Assembly: GCF_914271485.1 (NCBI RefSeq)
Contig: NZ_CAJZAG010000001.1
Span: 186,001-250,000 of the forward strand
DNA length: 64,000 bases
Direction: 5' to 3'
Origin: Cupriavidus pampae
Lineage (GTDB): Bacteria > Pseudomonadota > Gammaproteobacteria > Burkholderiales > Burkholderiaceae
Positions 1 through 9,724 of the stretch are shown here, piece after piece. The notes under the pieces are model-generated. The model searched no databases. It saw only the letters and a program-made list of their open reading frames with translations, and was not told where the DNA came from. A program made the position numbers and the translations under genes. Each line of letters opens with the position of its first letter. The stretch's first letter is position 1.

Positions 1-1720
1 AGCCACCGCTGGCCACCGGCTGCGTGGCCGGCACCGGACGTGCGGCGGCCGACGCGTCCGGACGCGGGGCGCGTTCGGCGCGGGGCACCGAGACGGGCGC
101 CGGTGCGTCGGGCGTGATGCCCTTGACGGCCGCTTCCTGACGCGGACGCGCATCTTCCTTCTTGCGGCTGCTGTAGCTCGTGTCGGCTTCCAGCTCCTTG
201 GCCGCGGCTTCCGCCATGCGATAGCTGGCCGTGGCGTCCTCGAGGCGCGGGTCGTCGTGACGCAGGCGTTCGAGCTTGTAATGCGGGGTCTCGAGGTGCT
301 TGTTCGGGATCAACAGCACGTTGACCTTGAACCGCAGCTCGATCAGGTTGATTTCCTGACGCTTCTCGTTGAGCAGGAAGGCCGCCACTTCCACCGGCAC
401 CTGGCAGTGGATTGCCGCGGTGTTCTCCTTCATCGCCTCTTCCTGGATGATGCGGAGCACCTGCAGCGCGGACGATTCGGTATCGCGGATATGGCCGGTA
501 CCGTTGCAGCGCGGGCACGTGATGTGCGAACCCTCGGACAGCGACGGACGCAGGCGCTGGCGCGACAGCTCCATCAGGCCGAAACGGCTGATCTTGCCCA
601 TTTGCACGCGTGCGCGGTCATGGCGCAGCGCATCCTTCAGGCGCGTTTCCACGTCCTTCTGGGCCTTGCCGGACTCCATGTCGATGAAGTCGATCACGAT
701 CAGGCCGCCCAGATCGCGCAGACGCAACTGGCGGGCGATTTCGTCGGCAGCCTCGAGGTTCGTGCGCAGTGCCGTTTCCTCGATGTCCGCACCCTTGGTA
801 GCGCGGGCCGAGTTCACGTCCACCGAGACCAGCGCCTCGGTGTGGTCGATCACGATGGCACCGCCCGACGGCAGCATCACCATGCGGGAGTATGCCGATT
901 CGATCTGGTGTTCGATCTGGAAGCGCGAGAACAGGGGGACGTCGTCGCGGTACTTCTTCACGCGACTCATGTTGTCCGGCATCACCACGCTCATGAAAGC
1001 GCGCGCCTGTTCGTAGATCTCGTCGGTATCGATCAGGATTTCGCCGATATCGGGCTGGAAGTAGTCACGGATCGCGCGGATCACGAGGCTCGATTCCAGA
1101 TAGATCAGCAGCGGGGCCTTGTTGTCGCCGGCGGCGCCGTCGATGGCCTTCCACAGTTGCAGCAGGTAGTTCAGGTCCCACTGCAGTTCCTCGGCCGCGC
1201 GGCCGATGCCAGCGGTCCGGGCGATGATGCTCATGCCGTCCGGTACGGACAGTTGACCCATCGTTTCGCGCAGTTCCTGACGGTCTTCACCCTCGATGCG
1301 GCGCGACACGCCACCGCCACGCGGGTTGTTCGGCATCAGCACGAGGTAGCGGCCGGCCAGCGAGATGAACGTGGTCAGGGCAGCGCCCTTGTTGCCGCGC
1401 TCTTCCTTTTCCACCTGGACGATCAGTTCCTGGCCTTCATGCAGCGCGTCCTGAATGCGCGCATTGCGCACGTCCACGCCTTCCTTGAAAAATGCACGGG
1501 CGACTTCCTTGAAAGGCAGGAAGCCGTGACGCTCTTCGCCGTAGTTCACGAAGCACGCCTCGAGCGACGGCTCGATGCGCGTGATGACGCCCTTGTAGAT
1601 GTTGCCCTTGCGCTGTTCGCGCCCGGCAGTTTCGATGTCGATGTCGATCAGCTTCTGACCATCGACGATCGCGACGCGCAATTCCTCTTGCTGCGTCGCG
1701 TTAAAAAGCATGCGTTTCAT
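1..1720 (-). CDS. rne: Ribonuclease E, N-terminal catalytic half (3' end outside window)
   Basis: Endoribonuclease that initiates mRNA decay and processes rRNA and tRNA; scaffold of the degradosome at the inner membrane. The minus-strand frame opens at the ATG at 1720 ([16 protein letters not shown]) and stays open to the window edge, giving residues 1-573. Visible parts are an S1 RNA-binding region near residues 35-120, the DNase-I-like catalytic core with the two metal-binding aspartates in SVDVNSA (D301) and IVIDFIDME (D344), and the zinc-link CPRC (C402, C405), all within two residues of the E. coli positions. The last visible stretch is rich in Ala, Pro and Arg, the start of the disordered scaffold arm. 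Divergent from rluC as in E. coli. Confidence 0.96.
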   Translation of the reverse strand, partial: MKRMLFNATQQEELRVAIVDGQKLIDIDIETAGREQRKGNIYKGVITRIEPSLEACFVNYGEERHGFLPFKEVARAFFKEGVDVRNARIQDALHEGQELIVQVEKEERGNKGAALTTFISLAGRYLVLMPNNPRGGGVSRRIEGEDRQELRETMGQLSVPDGMSIIARTAGIGRAAEELQWDLNYLLQLWKAIDGAAGDNKAPLLIYLESSLVIRAIRDYFQPDIGEILIDTDEIYEQARAFMSVVMPDNMSRVKKYRDDVPLFSRFQIEHQIESAYSRMVMLPSGGAIVIDHTEALVSVDVNSARATKGADIEETALRTNLEAADEIARQLRLRDLGGLIVIDFIDMESGKAQKDVETRLKDALRHDRARVQMGKISRFGLMELSRQRLRPSLSEGSHITCPRCNGTGHIRDTESSALQVLRIIQEEAMKENTAAIHCQVPVEVAAFLLNEKRQEINLIELRFKVNVLLIPNKHLETPHYKLERLRHDDPRLEDATASYRMAEAAAKELEADTSYSSRKKEDARPRQEAAVKGITPDAPAPVSVPRAERAPRPDASAAARPVPATQPVASGG

Positions 1721-2564
1721 CGCAATACCTCACTCCTGTGTCGCGCGGGGCCAAAAAAGCAAAAGGGGCCCTACGCGCAACGATTCATGGAGCACGCGAG
1801 GAAAGAGAGCAGGGTGGGAGAATTGCCAGGGCACCAACGCGCAAGACATGCGCGCCGGCAGGGCACGGGTGAGTGGAGAGGCGATGACGTCGAGGCAGTC
1901 GTCCGCTGGCAGGGAGGGGCACCGAACGTCCTGCTCCTCATGCAGCGACTCCGGCGAACTCCCGGATGCCAGCGGCGGCGCGGCCAGCACTGCATGCCTT
2001 CGGCATGCGTGCCTCGCACCGCGGCTGGCCGGGCGGCCCAGACGCGTCAAAGAGCAAGTTTTTCGGACACGGCAGATGAAACCCTCGCCTACCTGACTCC
2101 TCCTTCTGTCTCCTTCTGGGCGCGCTGGCTGCTTCTTCTAGTTCTGCGACCGGGCGCCGTACATCAGGAGTGTGTCATGCCGACGCGACGCCGGCATGAC
2201 AAGTCAGGTGGCAGGTCAACCTGCCGGCCGGCATCGGATTCCCGATACAGGCGGTCTTCTCTCACCATTTGCGGATGCCACCGGGCATCCGCATCCAAAT
2301 TCTGATCTACCTGATAGCTCTGTTCCCACGTGCCCGCCGTCTTCACCGAAGCCGCCTGTGGGCGACTTCCTGCGCGCCGGCGTGGCGCGTGCGTGCTGCT
2401 GATGCCGTCATTCACCTATCCGGGGCGCGCGAATATATGCGAGTTTGCGCGGGACGGGCCGGGCTGGCGGCAACCCGAAGTGTAAAATGCGGAATGTCGC
2501 AAAGTCACACTGGCTTTTGCGTTGCTGGCGTCTCGCCGGCAACAGCGGGGAAATTATATTGAAA
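1721..2564. other. 844-bp rne-rluC divergent intergenic region
   Basis: No convincing gene is seen. It should hold the rne promoter and its leader (minus strand) and the rluC promoter (plus strand). Two perfect inverted repeats stand out: GCATGCC/GGCATGC at 1992-2008 with a three-base loop, and GTCATGCCG/CGGCATGAC at 2174-2200 with a nine-base loop. A TAAAAT box at 2483-2488 could be a -10 for rluC but has no good -35 partner. In E. coli the rne leader folds into hairpins that let RNase E autoregulate; the same is inferred, not shown, here. Confidence 0.6.
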
Positions 2565-3560
2565 ATGAATGAGTTACGCCATCAAATTGAAAAGGAACCG
2601 CGTTCTACGTCGAACGCGCTCCAGGTGGCGTATGTAACGATCGACGAAAGTGGCGAAGGCCAGCGTATCGACAACTTCCTGCTGAAGGTGTCACGCGGGG
2701 TGCCGAAGAGCCATATCTATCGCATCCTGCGTTCGGGCGAGGTGCGTGTGAACAAGGGGCGTATAGACGCTACCTATCGATTGAAGATTGGCGATATCAT
2801 TCGGATCCCGCCAATGCGGGTGGCGGAACGTGCCACCACGACCGAAGCGCCGCCGAGCGAATTCCCGATTTTGTTCGAGGATACGCACCTGCTGGTGCTC
2901 GACAAGCCGGCTGGCGTCGCCGTTCACGGTGGTTCGGGCGTCGCTTTCGGCGTGATCGAGCAGTTGCGACGCGCGCGGCCCGAGGCCAAATTCCTCGAGC
3001 TCGTACACCGGCTCGACCGCGAAACCTCCGGTGTGCTGGTGCTGGCCAAGAAGCGTTCGGCGCTGGTTCATCTGCACGAGCAGATGCGCGGGGAAGGCAT
3101 GGATAAGCGTTATTTCACGTGCGTAGCCGGCGAGTTCAATAATCAGCGCCAGCACGTCAAGCTGCCCCTGTTCAAATACAGCACCGCGGAGGGTGAGCGG
3201 CGCGTGCGGGTGCAGGACGACGGTCTGTCGTCGCATACGATCTTCAACCGGCTGGAGGTGCTGCCCGGTTTTACGCTTCTCGAAGCCGAACTGAAGACCG
3301 GGCGCACGCACCAGATTCGCGTGCATCTGTCTCACTCCGGTTTCCCGATCGTCGGCGACGACAAGTACGGCGACTTCGCGCTGAACAAGGCGCTGGCCCG
3401 CAGCGGGGCGCGGCCGGGTATCAAGCGCATGTTCCTGCATGCGCACCGGCTGACGCTCACGCATCCGGTCACGGGCGAACCGCTGACGGTTTCCGCGCCA
3501 CTGCCGCGGGAGTGTGGCGATTTTCTGCAACAATTGCGAGAGCCCGGCGCGGCGGCCTGA
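2565..3560 (+). CDS. rluC: 23S rRNA pseudouridine synthase RluC
   Basis: Converts specific uridines of 23S rRNA (955, 2504 and 2580 in E. coli) to pseudouridine. 331 aa, normal for the family. An S4 RNA-binding domain occupies about residues 30-90 and the RluA-type catalytic domain follows, with the signature HRLDRETSG at 148-156 containing the catalytic Asp (D151). The ATG at 2565 was chosen because family similarity begins at MNELRHQ; the frame is open 40 codons upstream but that part is unlike RluC. Head-to-head with rne, an arrangement shared with enterobacteria, and first gene of a run with the HAD, Rieske and S49 genes. Confidence 0.95.
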   Translation: MNELRHQIEKEPRSTSNALQVAYVTIDESGEGQRIDNFLLKVSRGVPKSHIYRILRSGEVRVNKGRIDATYRLKIGDIIRIPPMRVAERATTTEAPPSEFPILFEDTHLLVLDKPAGVAVHGGSGVAFGVIEQLRRARPEAKFLELVHRLDRETSGVLVLAKKRSALVHLHEQMRGEGMDKRYFTCVAGEFNNQRQHVKLPLFKYSTAEGERRVRVQDDGLSSHTIFNRLEVLPGFTLLEAELKTGRTHQIRVHLSHSGFPIVGDDKYGDFALNKALARSGARPGIKRMFLHAHRLTLTHPVTGEPLTVSAPLPRECGDFLQQLREPGAAA

Positions 3561-3601
3561 CGCCCGCGACGCGGGCAGCCTCTTCCAGAACAAGGACCCC
3601 A

Positions 3602-4261
3602 ATGGCCAGGCAGCGCTTCGACCTGATCGTGTTCGACTGGGATGGAACCCTCATGGATTCCACGCCCACCATTGCCAAGTGCATTCAACTGGCCAGCCGC
3701 GATCTGGGCCTGCCGGTGCCTGACGACAGCGCCGCCAGCCACGTGATCGGCCTGGGCCTGAAGGACGCGCTGTCCTACGCCGTGCCGTCGCTCGACCCGG
3801 CCGACTACCCGAAGCTCGCCGACCGCTATCGCTATCACTTTCTGACGCGCGACGCGGACCTGGTGCTGTTCGAGGGTGTGCGCGAGATGCTGGAAGCATT
3901 GCGTGCCGAGCACTACTTTCTGGGCGTGGCCACCGGCAAGACACGGGTCGGGCTCGAGCGCGCGCTTGCGGCCACCGGGCTCGGCAAGCTGTTCGACGCC
4001 ACGCGCTGTGCCGACGAGACGTTCTCCAAGCCGCACCCGGCCATGCTGCACGAACTGACGCGCGAACTCGGTCAGGACGTCGAGCGGACGGTCATGATCG
4101 GCGATACCACGCACGACCTCCAGATGGCCGCCAACGCGGGCGCCCATGGCCTTGGCGTGTGCTACGGCGCGCACCCGGAGGATTCGCTGCGCGCGATGAC
4201 GCCGGTGCACTGCGCGACCTCGATCGCGGACCTGCACGACTGGCTGCTGGCCCATGCCTGA
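3602..4261 (+). CDS. HAD-IA family phosphatase (phosphoglycolate-phosphatase-like)
   Basis: A 219-aa haloacid dehalogenase-type hydrolase. Motif I is FDWDGT with the nucleophile D12 and acid D14; a helical cap follows; the motif II region is VATGK, the conserved Lys lies in FSKPHP, and motif IV is MIGDTTHD near residues 170-178. Substrate cannot be told from sequence; relatives include phosphoglycolate phosphatase and pyrimidine nucleotidases. The ATG at 3602 lies 41 bp after rluC. Its end overlaps the start of the Rieske gene by 8 bp, which argues for one transcript and coupled translation. Confidence 0.9.
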   Translation: MARQRFDLIVFDWDGTLMDSTPTIAKCIQLASRDLGLPVPDDSAASHVIGLGLKDALSYAVPSLDPADYPKLADRYRYHFLTRDADLVLFEGVREMLEALRAEHYFLGVATGKTRVGLERALAATGLGKLFDATRCADETFSKPHPAMLHELTRELGQDVERTVMIGDTTHDLQMAANAGAHGLGVCYGAHPEDSLRAMTPVHCATSIADLHDWLLAHA

Positions 4262-4634
4262 TCCAAGCAGCGCGCGGCAGGTCTGCGCGTCAGGCGACCT
4301 CGTGGATGGCGGCACCGGTGTGCGCTTCACGGTAGCCATGGCGGCACGCGAGATCGGCGCCTTTGTCGTGCGCTACGACGGCGTGGCGCACGGCTATCTG
4401 AATCAATGCGCGCACGTCCCGATGGAGATGGACTGGCAGGAAGGCCAGTTTTTCGATAGTGCGGGCCTATACTTGATGTGCGCGACACATGGCGCGGTTT
4501 ATGCGCCAGACACCGGTCAATGCGTGGGCGGCCCTTGCCGGGGCGCCGCGCTGGCCAAACTCCGGATCGAGGAACGTGACGGCGCTGTCTACTGGCTGCC
4601 GGAGCCGCCTTTTTTCCCGCCCGAAGGTCAATGA
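4254..4634 (+). CDS. Small Rieske [2Fe-2S] protein
   Basis: 126-aa stand-alone Rieske ferredoxin-like protein. The two cluster-binding motifs are plain: C52-x-H54 in QCAHVPMEMDW and C76-x2-H79 in CATHGAVYAPDTG, followed by GGPCRG, a typical Rieske fold ending. There is no signal peptide or membrane anchor, so a cytoplasmic electron carrier or the detached ferredoxin part of an oxygenase is likely; no oxygenase subunit is nearby. It overlaps the HAD gene by 8 bp and is followed 39 bp later by the S49 peptidase. Its partner is unknown. Confidence 0.9.
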   Translation: MPDPSSARQVCASGDLVDGGTGVRFTVAMAAREIGAFVVRYDGVAHGYLNQCAHVPMEMDWQEGQFFDSAGLYLMCATHGAVYAPDTGQCVGGPCRGAALAKLRIEERDGAVYWLPEPPFFPPEGQ

Positions 4635-4673
4635 AAGACGGGCGACCCAGATTGAACTCAACGAGTCCACTGC

Positions 4674-5858
4674 ATGACAGAACAGCAAAAACCGCCGGTT
4701 GATCCGCTTTCGACGGGCTCGTCCTCGTCTACGTCCCCTTCTTCGTCTGAACGCGCGACGCCCGGCGACGCGGAGCGGCTGGACGTGGCGTCCGAGGCCG
4801 CGCATCCGCTTGATAACGATCTGCGCGCAGGCGACGAAGCCGCGCGCCGCGAGGCCGACGCCCGCCGCGCCCGTATGGCGGGCAAGGGCGGCACGGCGCC
4901 GGTCGGTGGCGACGGCACGCGCTGGGAACGCGACGTGCTGGAGCGCGTGCTGATGGCCACGCTGCGCGAGCAGCGCGCGGCCCGGCGCTGGCGCATCTTC
5001 TTCCGTTTTCTCGGGCTCGGCATCCTGGCCCTGATCCTGTTCGCGGTGTTCGACTTCAAGGGCGATGGCGCGCTGAGCACATCGGGCCGCCACACCGCGA
5101 TGGTCACGCTCGAGGGCGAGATCGCGGCGGGTACGCCGGCCAGTGCCGAGTCGATCAATGCCTCGCTGCAGGCCGCGTTCGCCGATTCCACGGCGGCGGG
5201 CGTGATCCTCAAGATCAACTCGCCGGGCGGATCGCCGGTGCAGGCCGGCATCATCAACGACGAGATCCATCGCCTGCGCACGCTCTATCCGAGCAAGCCG
5301 TTCTACGTCGTGGTGGAAGAGATCTGCGCTTCCGGTGGCTACTACGTGGCCGCCGCGGCTGACAAGATCTATGTGGACAAGGCCAGCATCGTCGGTTCGA
5401 TCGGCGTGCTGATGGACGGATTCGGCTTCACGGGGCTGATGGAGAAGCTGGGCGTCGAGCGGCGTCTGTACACGGCCGGCTCCAACAAGGGCATGCTCGA
5501 TCCGTTCTCGCCGCAGGTGCCGCGCCAGAAGGCGTACGCCGAGACCATGCTCAAGGAGATTCACCAGCAGTTCATCAACGTGGTGAAGGAAGGGCGTGGC
5601 GATCGCCTCAAGGACGACCCCGAGCTGTTCTCGGGGCTCTTCTGGTCGGGCGAGCGCGCGGTGGAACTGGGCCTGGCCGATGGCGTGGGTAGCGCCGACT
5701 ATGTGGCGCGCGACCTGTTCAAGGCCGAGGACATCGTCGACTACACGGTCAAGGAGAACATCGCCGAGCGCGTGGCCAAGCGCTTTGGCGCCGCCATGGG
5801 CAGCGCGGCGATGAAAGCGATGATCTTTGGCGGCGCCCGCGTGGACGCGCTGCGCTAA
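4674..5858 (+). CDS. S49 family signal peptide peptidase (short SppA type)
   Basis: Membrane-bound serine protease expected to degrade cleaved signal peptides. 394 aa: a polar, Ser/Glu/Ala-rich N-terminal cytoplasmic segment (about 1-100), one membrane anchor near 105-125 (IFFRFLGLGILALILFAVF), then the peptidase domain. Catalytic Ser is S220 in CASGGYYVA and the general-base Lys is K272 in TAGSNKGM, 52 residues apart as in the short Bacillus-type SppA rather than the long double-domain E. coli enzyme. Last gene of the rluC run; the next gene is convergent, only 4 bp away. Confidence 0.92.
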   Translation: MTEQQKPPVDPLSTGSSSSTSPSSSERATPGDAERLDVASEAAHPLDNDLRAGDEAARREADARRARMAGKGGTAPVGGDGTRWERDVLERVLMATLREQRAARRWRIFFRFLGLGILALILFAVFDFKGDGALSTSGRHTAMVTLEGEIAAGTPASAESINASLQAAFADSTAAGVILKINSPGGSPVQAGIINDEIHRLRTLYPSKPFYVVVEEICASGGYYVAAAADKIYVDKASIVGSIGVLMDGFGFTGLMEKLGVERRLYTAGSNKGMLDPFSPQVPRQKAYAETMLKEIHQQFINVVKEGRGDRLKDDPELFSGLFWSGERAVELGLADGVGSADYVARDLFKAEDIVDYTVKENIAERVAKRFGAAMGSAAMKAMIFGGARVDALR

Positions 5859-5862
5859 CGCC

Positions 5863-6594
5863 TCAAGCAGCCAGTAACGAGAAGATCGCCGGACGCTTAT
5901 GCAGCGCCAGCCGCTCCGGCGTCCACGCCGAGAGCGGCAGCGTGACGATCGACTCGGTCGGCAGCGTCAGGTCCACCGCCACCGATAGCAGCGTGGTGCC
6001 GGCGCAATGCTGGCGCAGCGCCTCCAGCAGCGCCCCGTTGCGGTACGGGGTTTCGATCCACACCTGGGTTTGGCGGTCCTTGCGCGAGCGCGCTTCCAGC
6101 TCGCGCAGGCGGCGCGCGCGATCACTCGGATCCACAGGCAGGTAGCCATTGAACGCAAAGCTCTGGCCATTGAGGCCGGAGCCCATCACCGCGAGCAGGA
6201 TCGAACTCGGCCCGACCAGCGGGCGTACCGTTACGCCGCGGCTGTGCGCCAGCCTCACCAGATCGGCGCCGGGGTCGGCCACGGCCGGCACGCCGGCCTC
6301 CGATAACAGGCCACCATCGCGACCGGCGGCAATCGGGTCGAGCAACGCACCGAGCGCTTTGGCAGGCGTATTGACGTTGAGCTCGCGAATCTCGATCTGC
6401 TGGATCGGCTGGGCCAGCGGCGACGTTTCGCCGAGCTTCTTCAGGAACGCGCGCGCGGTCTTGGCATTCTCGGCCACGAGGTAATCGAGGCGCGCGGCGA
6501 TCTGCTGCACGCCAGCGGGCAGCACGGCCGTCAGCGGGTCGAATTCGTCGCGCTTGCCGAGCGTGTTCGGCACCAGAAATAACGTACCGCTCAT
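5863..6594 (-). CDS. SAM-dependent methyltransferase, tetrapyrrole-methylase fold (RsmI-related)
   Basis: 243-aa methyltransferase of the superfamily that includes RsmI (2'-O-methylation of 16S rRNA C1402). Visible: [13 protein letters not shown] at the N-terminus, [18 protein letters not shown] and [20 protein letters not shown], the motifs shared with RsmI. Such short paralogues commonly exist beside a true RsmI, so the target may differ. The start ATG at 6594 overlaps the end of the Maf gene by 4 bp (ATGA), indicating translational coupling. A longer open frame upstream is the antisense-frame shadow of maf and was rejected. Confidence 0.88.
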   Translation of the reverse strand: MSGTLFLVPNTLGKRDEFDPLTAVLPAGVQQIAARLDYLVAENAKTARAFLKKLGETSPLAQPIQQIEIRELNVNTPAKALGALLDPIAAGRDGGLLSEAGVPAVADPGADLVRLAHSRGVTVRPLVGPSSILLAVMGSGLNGQSFAFNGYLPVDPSDRARRLRELEARSRKDRQTQVWIETPYRNGALLEALRQHCAGTTLLSVAVDLTLPTESIVTLPLSAWTPERLALHKRPAIFSLLAA

Positions 6595-7196
6595 GCGACG
6601 CTCCCGATCAGCGGAAAGCCCGCCTGGCGCAGCATATCGATCAGCGCGATCAGCGGCAGGCCAATCAGCGCGGTGGGATCGTCCGACTCGACGCGCGCCA
6701 GCAGGGCGATGCCCAGGCCCTCGACCTTGGCGCTGCCGGCCACGTCGTACGGCGTTTCCAGCCGCAGGTAGGCCTCGAGCTCGGCGTCGGGCAGATCGCG
6801 GAACGTGACCAGCGTCTGGACGTCGGCCAGTTGCGCCGCGCCGGTGCGGGCATCGAGCAGGCACAGTGCCGAATGGAACGTGACCGTGCGTCCGCGCATG
6901 TGCTGCAGCTGCGCAAGCGCGCGCTCATGGGTGCCGGGTTTGCCGAGTTGCGCGCCATCGAGCGTGCAGACCTGATCCGAACCAATGACGAGCGCATCGG
7001 GATGGCGGGCCGCGATCGCTTCGGCCTTGCGGCGCGACAGCCGCAGTGCGGTGGCTTCCGGCGACTCTCCGGCGAGCGGCGTTTCGTCGATATCCGGAAC
7101 GGCCACGTCGAAGGGGATGCGCAGACGCGTCAGCAGTTCGCGCCGGTACGGCGAGCTCGAGCCAAGGATAAGTGGGGGCCGGGCGGGGTGTGACAT
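6591..7196 (-). CDS. maf: Maf/YceF-type nucleotide pyrophosphatase
   Basis: Hydrolyses non-canonical or modified nucleoside triphosphates (m7GTP for YceF-type enzymes). 201 aa with the N-terminal [14 protein letters not shown], the catalytic-site DIDE and [12 protein letters not shown], and the C-terminal [13 protein letters not shown] and GLPLIAL typical of the YceF branch. The ATG at 7196 was taken because similarity starts there; the open frame continues 53 codons upstream into the yceD promoter. Divergent from yceD, as yceF is from yceD in E. coli. Coupled to the downstream methyltransferase by a 4-bp overlap. Confidence 0.92.
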   Translation of the reverse strand: MSHPARPPLILGSSSPYRRELLTRLRIPFDVAVPDIDETPLAGESPEATALRLSRRKAEAIAARHPDALVIGSDQVCTLDGAQLGKPGTHERALAQLQHMRGRTVTFHSALCLLDARTGAAQLADVQTLVTFRDLPDAELEAYLRLETPYDVAGSAKVEGLGIALLARVESDDPTALIGLPLIALIDMLRQAGFPLIGSVA

Positions 7197-7285
7197 ATCA
7201 GTAACTATTTGAAGCAAAAGAAAAAGGCCGGTCGCATGCGGATGTGATTCGAGGTCCGCGTGTAGACGCGCCTGGTTGGTTAACT

Positions 7286-7314
7286 TTGCCGTGACGAAGA
7301 AAGCGTCGTATAAT
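7286..7314 (+). promoter_or_regulatory. Sigma-70 promoter of yceD-rpmF
   Basis: TTGCCG at 7286-7291 and TATAAT at 7309-7314 separated by exactly 17 bp, 40 bp before the yceD ATG. The near-consensus match agrees with a growth-rate-linked promoter for rpmF. Confidence 0.85.
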
Positions 7315-7353
7315 CGCGCGTTTAGCTGCTCGCGTAGACAGGGATTCAGCATC

Positions 7354-7983
7354 ATGAGTCAGCCGACCCCGCCCACTAGTACTTCTGTTACTGCTGTGGC
7401 ATTCGATCTGCGCGAGACCGACATCTTTGCGTTTTGCCGCAAAGGTGGCAGTGCCGAAGGCGACATCGCGGTGCGCGATTTGCCGCGCATCTTAGCCGAG
7501 ACCGCGAAGGACGCGCCAGCGACCGCAGCCGACGAGATCTTCCACTATACGGTCGACGGTTTCGTCAGCGAGGAAGCAGGGGAGCCCGGTGCGCCGGCAG
7601 TCCAGCGTCTGTATCTCGACGTGACGACGACGGGCCGCGTGTGGCAGGACTGCCAGCGTTGCCTGGCGGCGTTTCCCGAGCCCATCGACACCGATATGCG
7701 TTTTGAGGTCATGGCCAGCGAGGAAGAGGCGGACGCCGTGCCCGACGAAGATGAAGAGGTGGATGTCATCGTCGGTTCGCGCCGGTTCTCGGTGCTGGCA
7801 CTGATCGAGGACGAGGTGTTGCTGGCGTTGCCGGTAGCGCCGAAGCATGACGTTTGTCCGGCTGTGCACGAGGCGCTCGTGACCGGTGCGGACGGCGAGG
7901 TGGAGCCTGAGGCGCCACCGGAAGAGGAAAAGCGGCCATCGCCCTTCGCGGCGCTGGCTGGCCTGAAGACGACGAAGCACTGA
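7354..7983 (+). CDS. yceD: YceD family (DUF177) 23S rRNA accumulation protein
   Basis: 209 aa. The family is found upstream of rpmF in most bacteria and affects 23S rRNA levels or large-subunit assembly; the mechanism is not settled. The conserved core is seen as CQRCLAAF near residue 100 and a second Cys in [11 protein letters not shown] near residue 166; the C-terminal [15 protein letters not shown] is the family ending. Between the two motifs is a strongly acidic segment ([17 protein letters not shown]). The ATG at 7354 follows a -10 box at a sensible distance; the in-frame codon 26 positions earlier would lie upstream of the promoter. Confidence 0.93.
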   Translation: MSQPTPPTSTSVTAVAFDLRETDIFAFCRKGGSAEGDIAVRDLPRILAETAKDAPATAADEIFHYTVDGFVSEEAGEPGAPAVQRLYLDVTTTGRVWQDCQRCLAAFPEPIDTDMRFEVMASEEEADAVPDEDEEVDVIVGSRRFSVLALIEDEVLLALPVAPKHDVCPAVHEALVTGADGEVEPEAPPEEEKRPSPFAALAGLKTTKH

Positions 7984-8098
7984 TCGAGGGATCTTGCAGT
8001 CAGTCAACGGGTAGTAAGTTGCAGCACCCGGCCGGGCCCCGGCTACGCCTTGTGCAGGGTGCGTGTGTTAATATCGCAAAATTCTCGAAGGAGTCATC

Positions 8099-8278
8099 AT
8101 GGCTGTTCAACAGAACAAGAAGTCGCCGTCCAAGCGCGGCATGCATCGTTCGCACGACCATCTGTCGGCTGCGCCCCTGGCTGTCGAGCCGACCACCGGC
8201 GAAGCGCATCTGCGTCACCACGTGAGCCCGAACGGCTACTACCGTGGTCGCAAGGTCATCAAGACCAAGAACGACTGA
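8099..8278 (+). CDS. rpmF: 50S ribosomal protein L32
   Basis: 59-aa ribosomal protein starting [20 protein letters not shown] and ending in the basic [14 protein letters not shown]. It binds near the exit-tunnel side of 23S rRNA. The Shine-Dalgarno GAAGGAG lies just before the ATG at 8099. There is no C-x2-C zinc ribbon, so this is the zinc-independent L32 form. It sits between yceD and plsX, the standard arrangement linking ribosome and phospholipid synthesis, and is followed by a strong hairpin terminator. Confidence 0.97.
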   Translation: MAVQQNKKSPSKRGMHRSHDHLSAAPLAVEPTTGEAHLRHHVSPNGYYRGRKVIKTKND

Positions 8279-8338
8279 CCAAGTCGTCTGGCGTGACCCT
8301 GAGTCTCGCTTGCGCACGTTGTCAGGTATGAAACAGGA

Positions 8339-8366
8339 AAGCGGCAAGCTCGTTGCCGCTTTTTTG
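8339..8366 (+). terminator. Rho-independent terminator after rpmF
   Basis: Perfect stem AAGCGGCAA/TTGCCGCTT at 8339-8361 with a five-base loop, followed by a T run. It separates rpmF from plsX, so the fatty-acid genes need read-through or their own promoter in the following 150 bp. Confidence 0.85.
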
Positions 8367-8515
8367 TTGGGCGCTCGGGCTTCACGCCGCGCGCGCCCCT
8401 GCCGCAACGTATCCGCGCGTCCGGCTGGTTGCGTCCCCGCAAATCGCCAGGCTGCACAACGGCCGCTGGTGGTACAGTGCGGCGGATGCCGGCGCGTTTT
8501 CCTTATCAGGAAACA

Positions 8516-9607
8516 ATGACGATCAAGCTCGCCATCGACTGCATGGGCGGCGACCACGGCGTGTCCGTGACCGTACCCGCAGCGATCAGTTTTCTATCGC
8601 GTCACGACGATGCCGAGATGGTACTGGTCGGCTTGCCCGACGCCATCGAAGCGCAGCTCAGGAAGCTGCATGCGCTCGATCACCCGCGCGTGACTGTCGT
8701 GGGCGCGACCGAGGTCATCACCATGGATGATCCCGTGGAAGTGGCGTTGCGCAAAAAGAAGGATTCCTCGATGCGCGTCGCCGTGACGCAGGTCAAGGAA
8801 GGCCGTGCGGGCGCATGCATTTCCGCGGGGAATACCGGCGCGCTGATGGCCGTCTCGCGTTACGTGCTGAAGACGCTCGAAGGCATCGAGCGTCCCGCCA
8901 TCGCCACCACTATTCCGAACGAGCAGGGTTGGGGTACTACCGTGCTCGATCTCGGCGCCAATGCCGATTGCGAACCGCAGCATCTGTTGCAGTTCGCGCG
9001 CATGGCCGAGGCGATGGTCGCGGTGGTCGATCACAAGGCGCATCCCACGGTCGGCCTGCTCAATATCGGCGAGGAAGTGATCAAGGGCAATGAAGTGGTC
9101 AAGGCCGCGGGCGAACTGCTGCGCGCGTCCGAGCTCAACTTCTACGGCAACGTCGAGGGCAACGACATCTTCAAGGGCACCACCGACATCGTCGTCTGCG
9201 ACGGCTTTGTCGGCAACGTCGCGCTCAAGAGCAGCGAGGGCCTGGCAAAGATGATCGGCAGCATGATCAAGGAAGAGTTCACACGCTCCTGGTTCACCAA
9301 GCTGCTGGCCGCCATCGCGATGCCGGTGCTCAAGCGTCTGTCAAGCCGGCTCGACCCGGCGCGCCACAACGGTGCATCGCTGCTTGGCCTGCGTGGTCTT
9401 GTGATCAAGAGCCATGGCTCGGCCGATGCCCGGTCTTTTGAATGGGCGATAAAACGCGGGTATGATGCCGCCAGTAATGGCGTCATCGACCGTATTGCCA
9501 AGGCTTTTGCCAATAAGGCCGGGGCCACGAGTACCACTGCTGGCAACCCTGCCGGCGGCCCGGAGACAGACTCGCCCGATCCTCATTCCAGCAAGCATGC
9601 CGCCTGA
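8516..9607 (+). CDS. plsX: Acyl-ACP:phosphate acyltransferase
   Basis: Peripheral membrane enzyme making acyl-phosphate from acyl-ACP, the acyl donor for PlsY in phospholipid synthesis. 363 aa with the N-terminal [22 protein letters not shown] and the [13 protein letters not shown] motif. The ATG at 8516 is preceded by AGGAAAC; upstream in-frame residues do not resemble PlsX. The C-terminal tail after about residue 340 is low-complexity (Ala, Thr, Gly, Pro). First of the fatty-acid genes, 117 bp before fabH. Confidence 0.96.
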   Translation: MTIKLAIDCMGGDHGVSVTVPAAISFLSRHDDAEMVLVGLPDAIEAQLRKLHALDHPRVTVVGATEVITMDDPVEVALRKKKDSSMRVAVTQVKEGRAGACISAGNTGALMAVSRYVLKTLEGIERPAIATTIPNEQGWGTTVLDLGANADCEPQHLLQFARMAEAMVAVVDHKAHPTVGLLNIGEEVIKGNEVVKAAGELLRASELNFYGNVEGNDIFKGTTDIVVCDGFVGNVALKSSEGLAKMIGSMIKEEFTRSWFTKLLAAIAMPVLKRLSSRLDPARHNGASLLGLRGLVIKSHGSADARSFEWAIKRGYDAASNGVIDRIAKAFANKAGATSTTAGNPAGGPETDSPDPHSSKHAA

Positions 9608-9724
9608 CGTGCCCTCCGACATGGCGCCGGCACGCCCGGCCAGGGAATACGTTCGCGGACGCCGGCCAGGCACGCGGCCGTCCCGACATTAGGCGGCGGC
9701 CCGGACCTCACGATCCGACACTAC

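Noticed and set aside
257..2305. 682-codon plus-strand open frame opposite rne
   Set aside because: It is the antisense shadow of rne, typical in high-G+C DNA; rne motifs on the minus strand are unambiguous.
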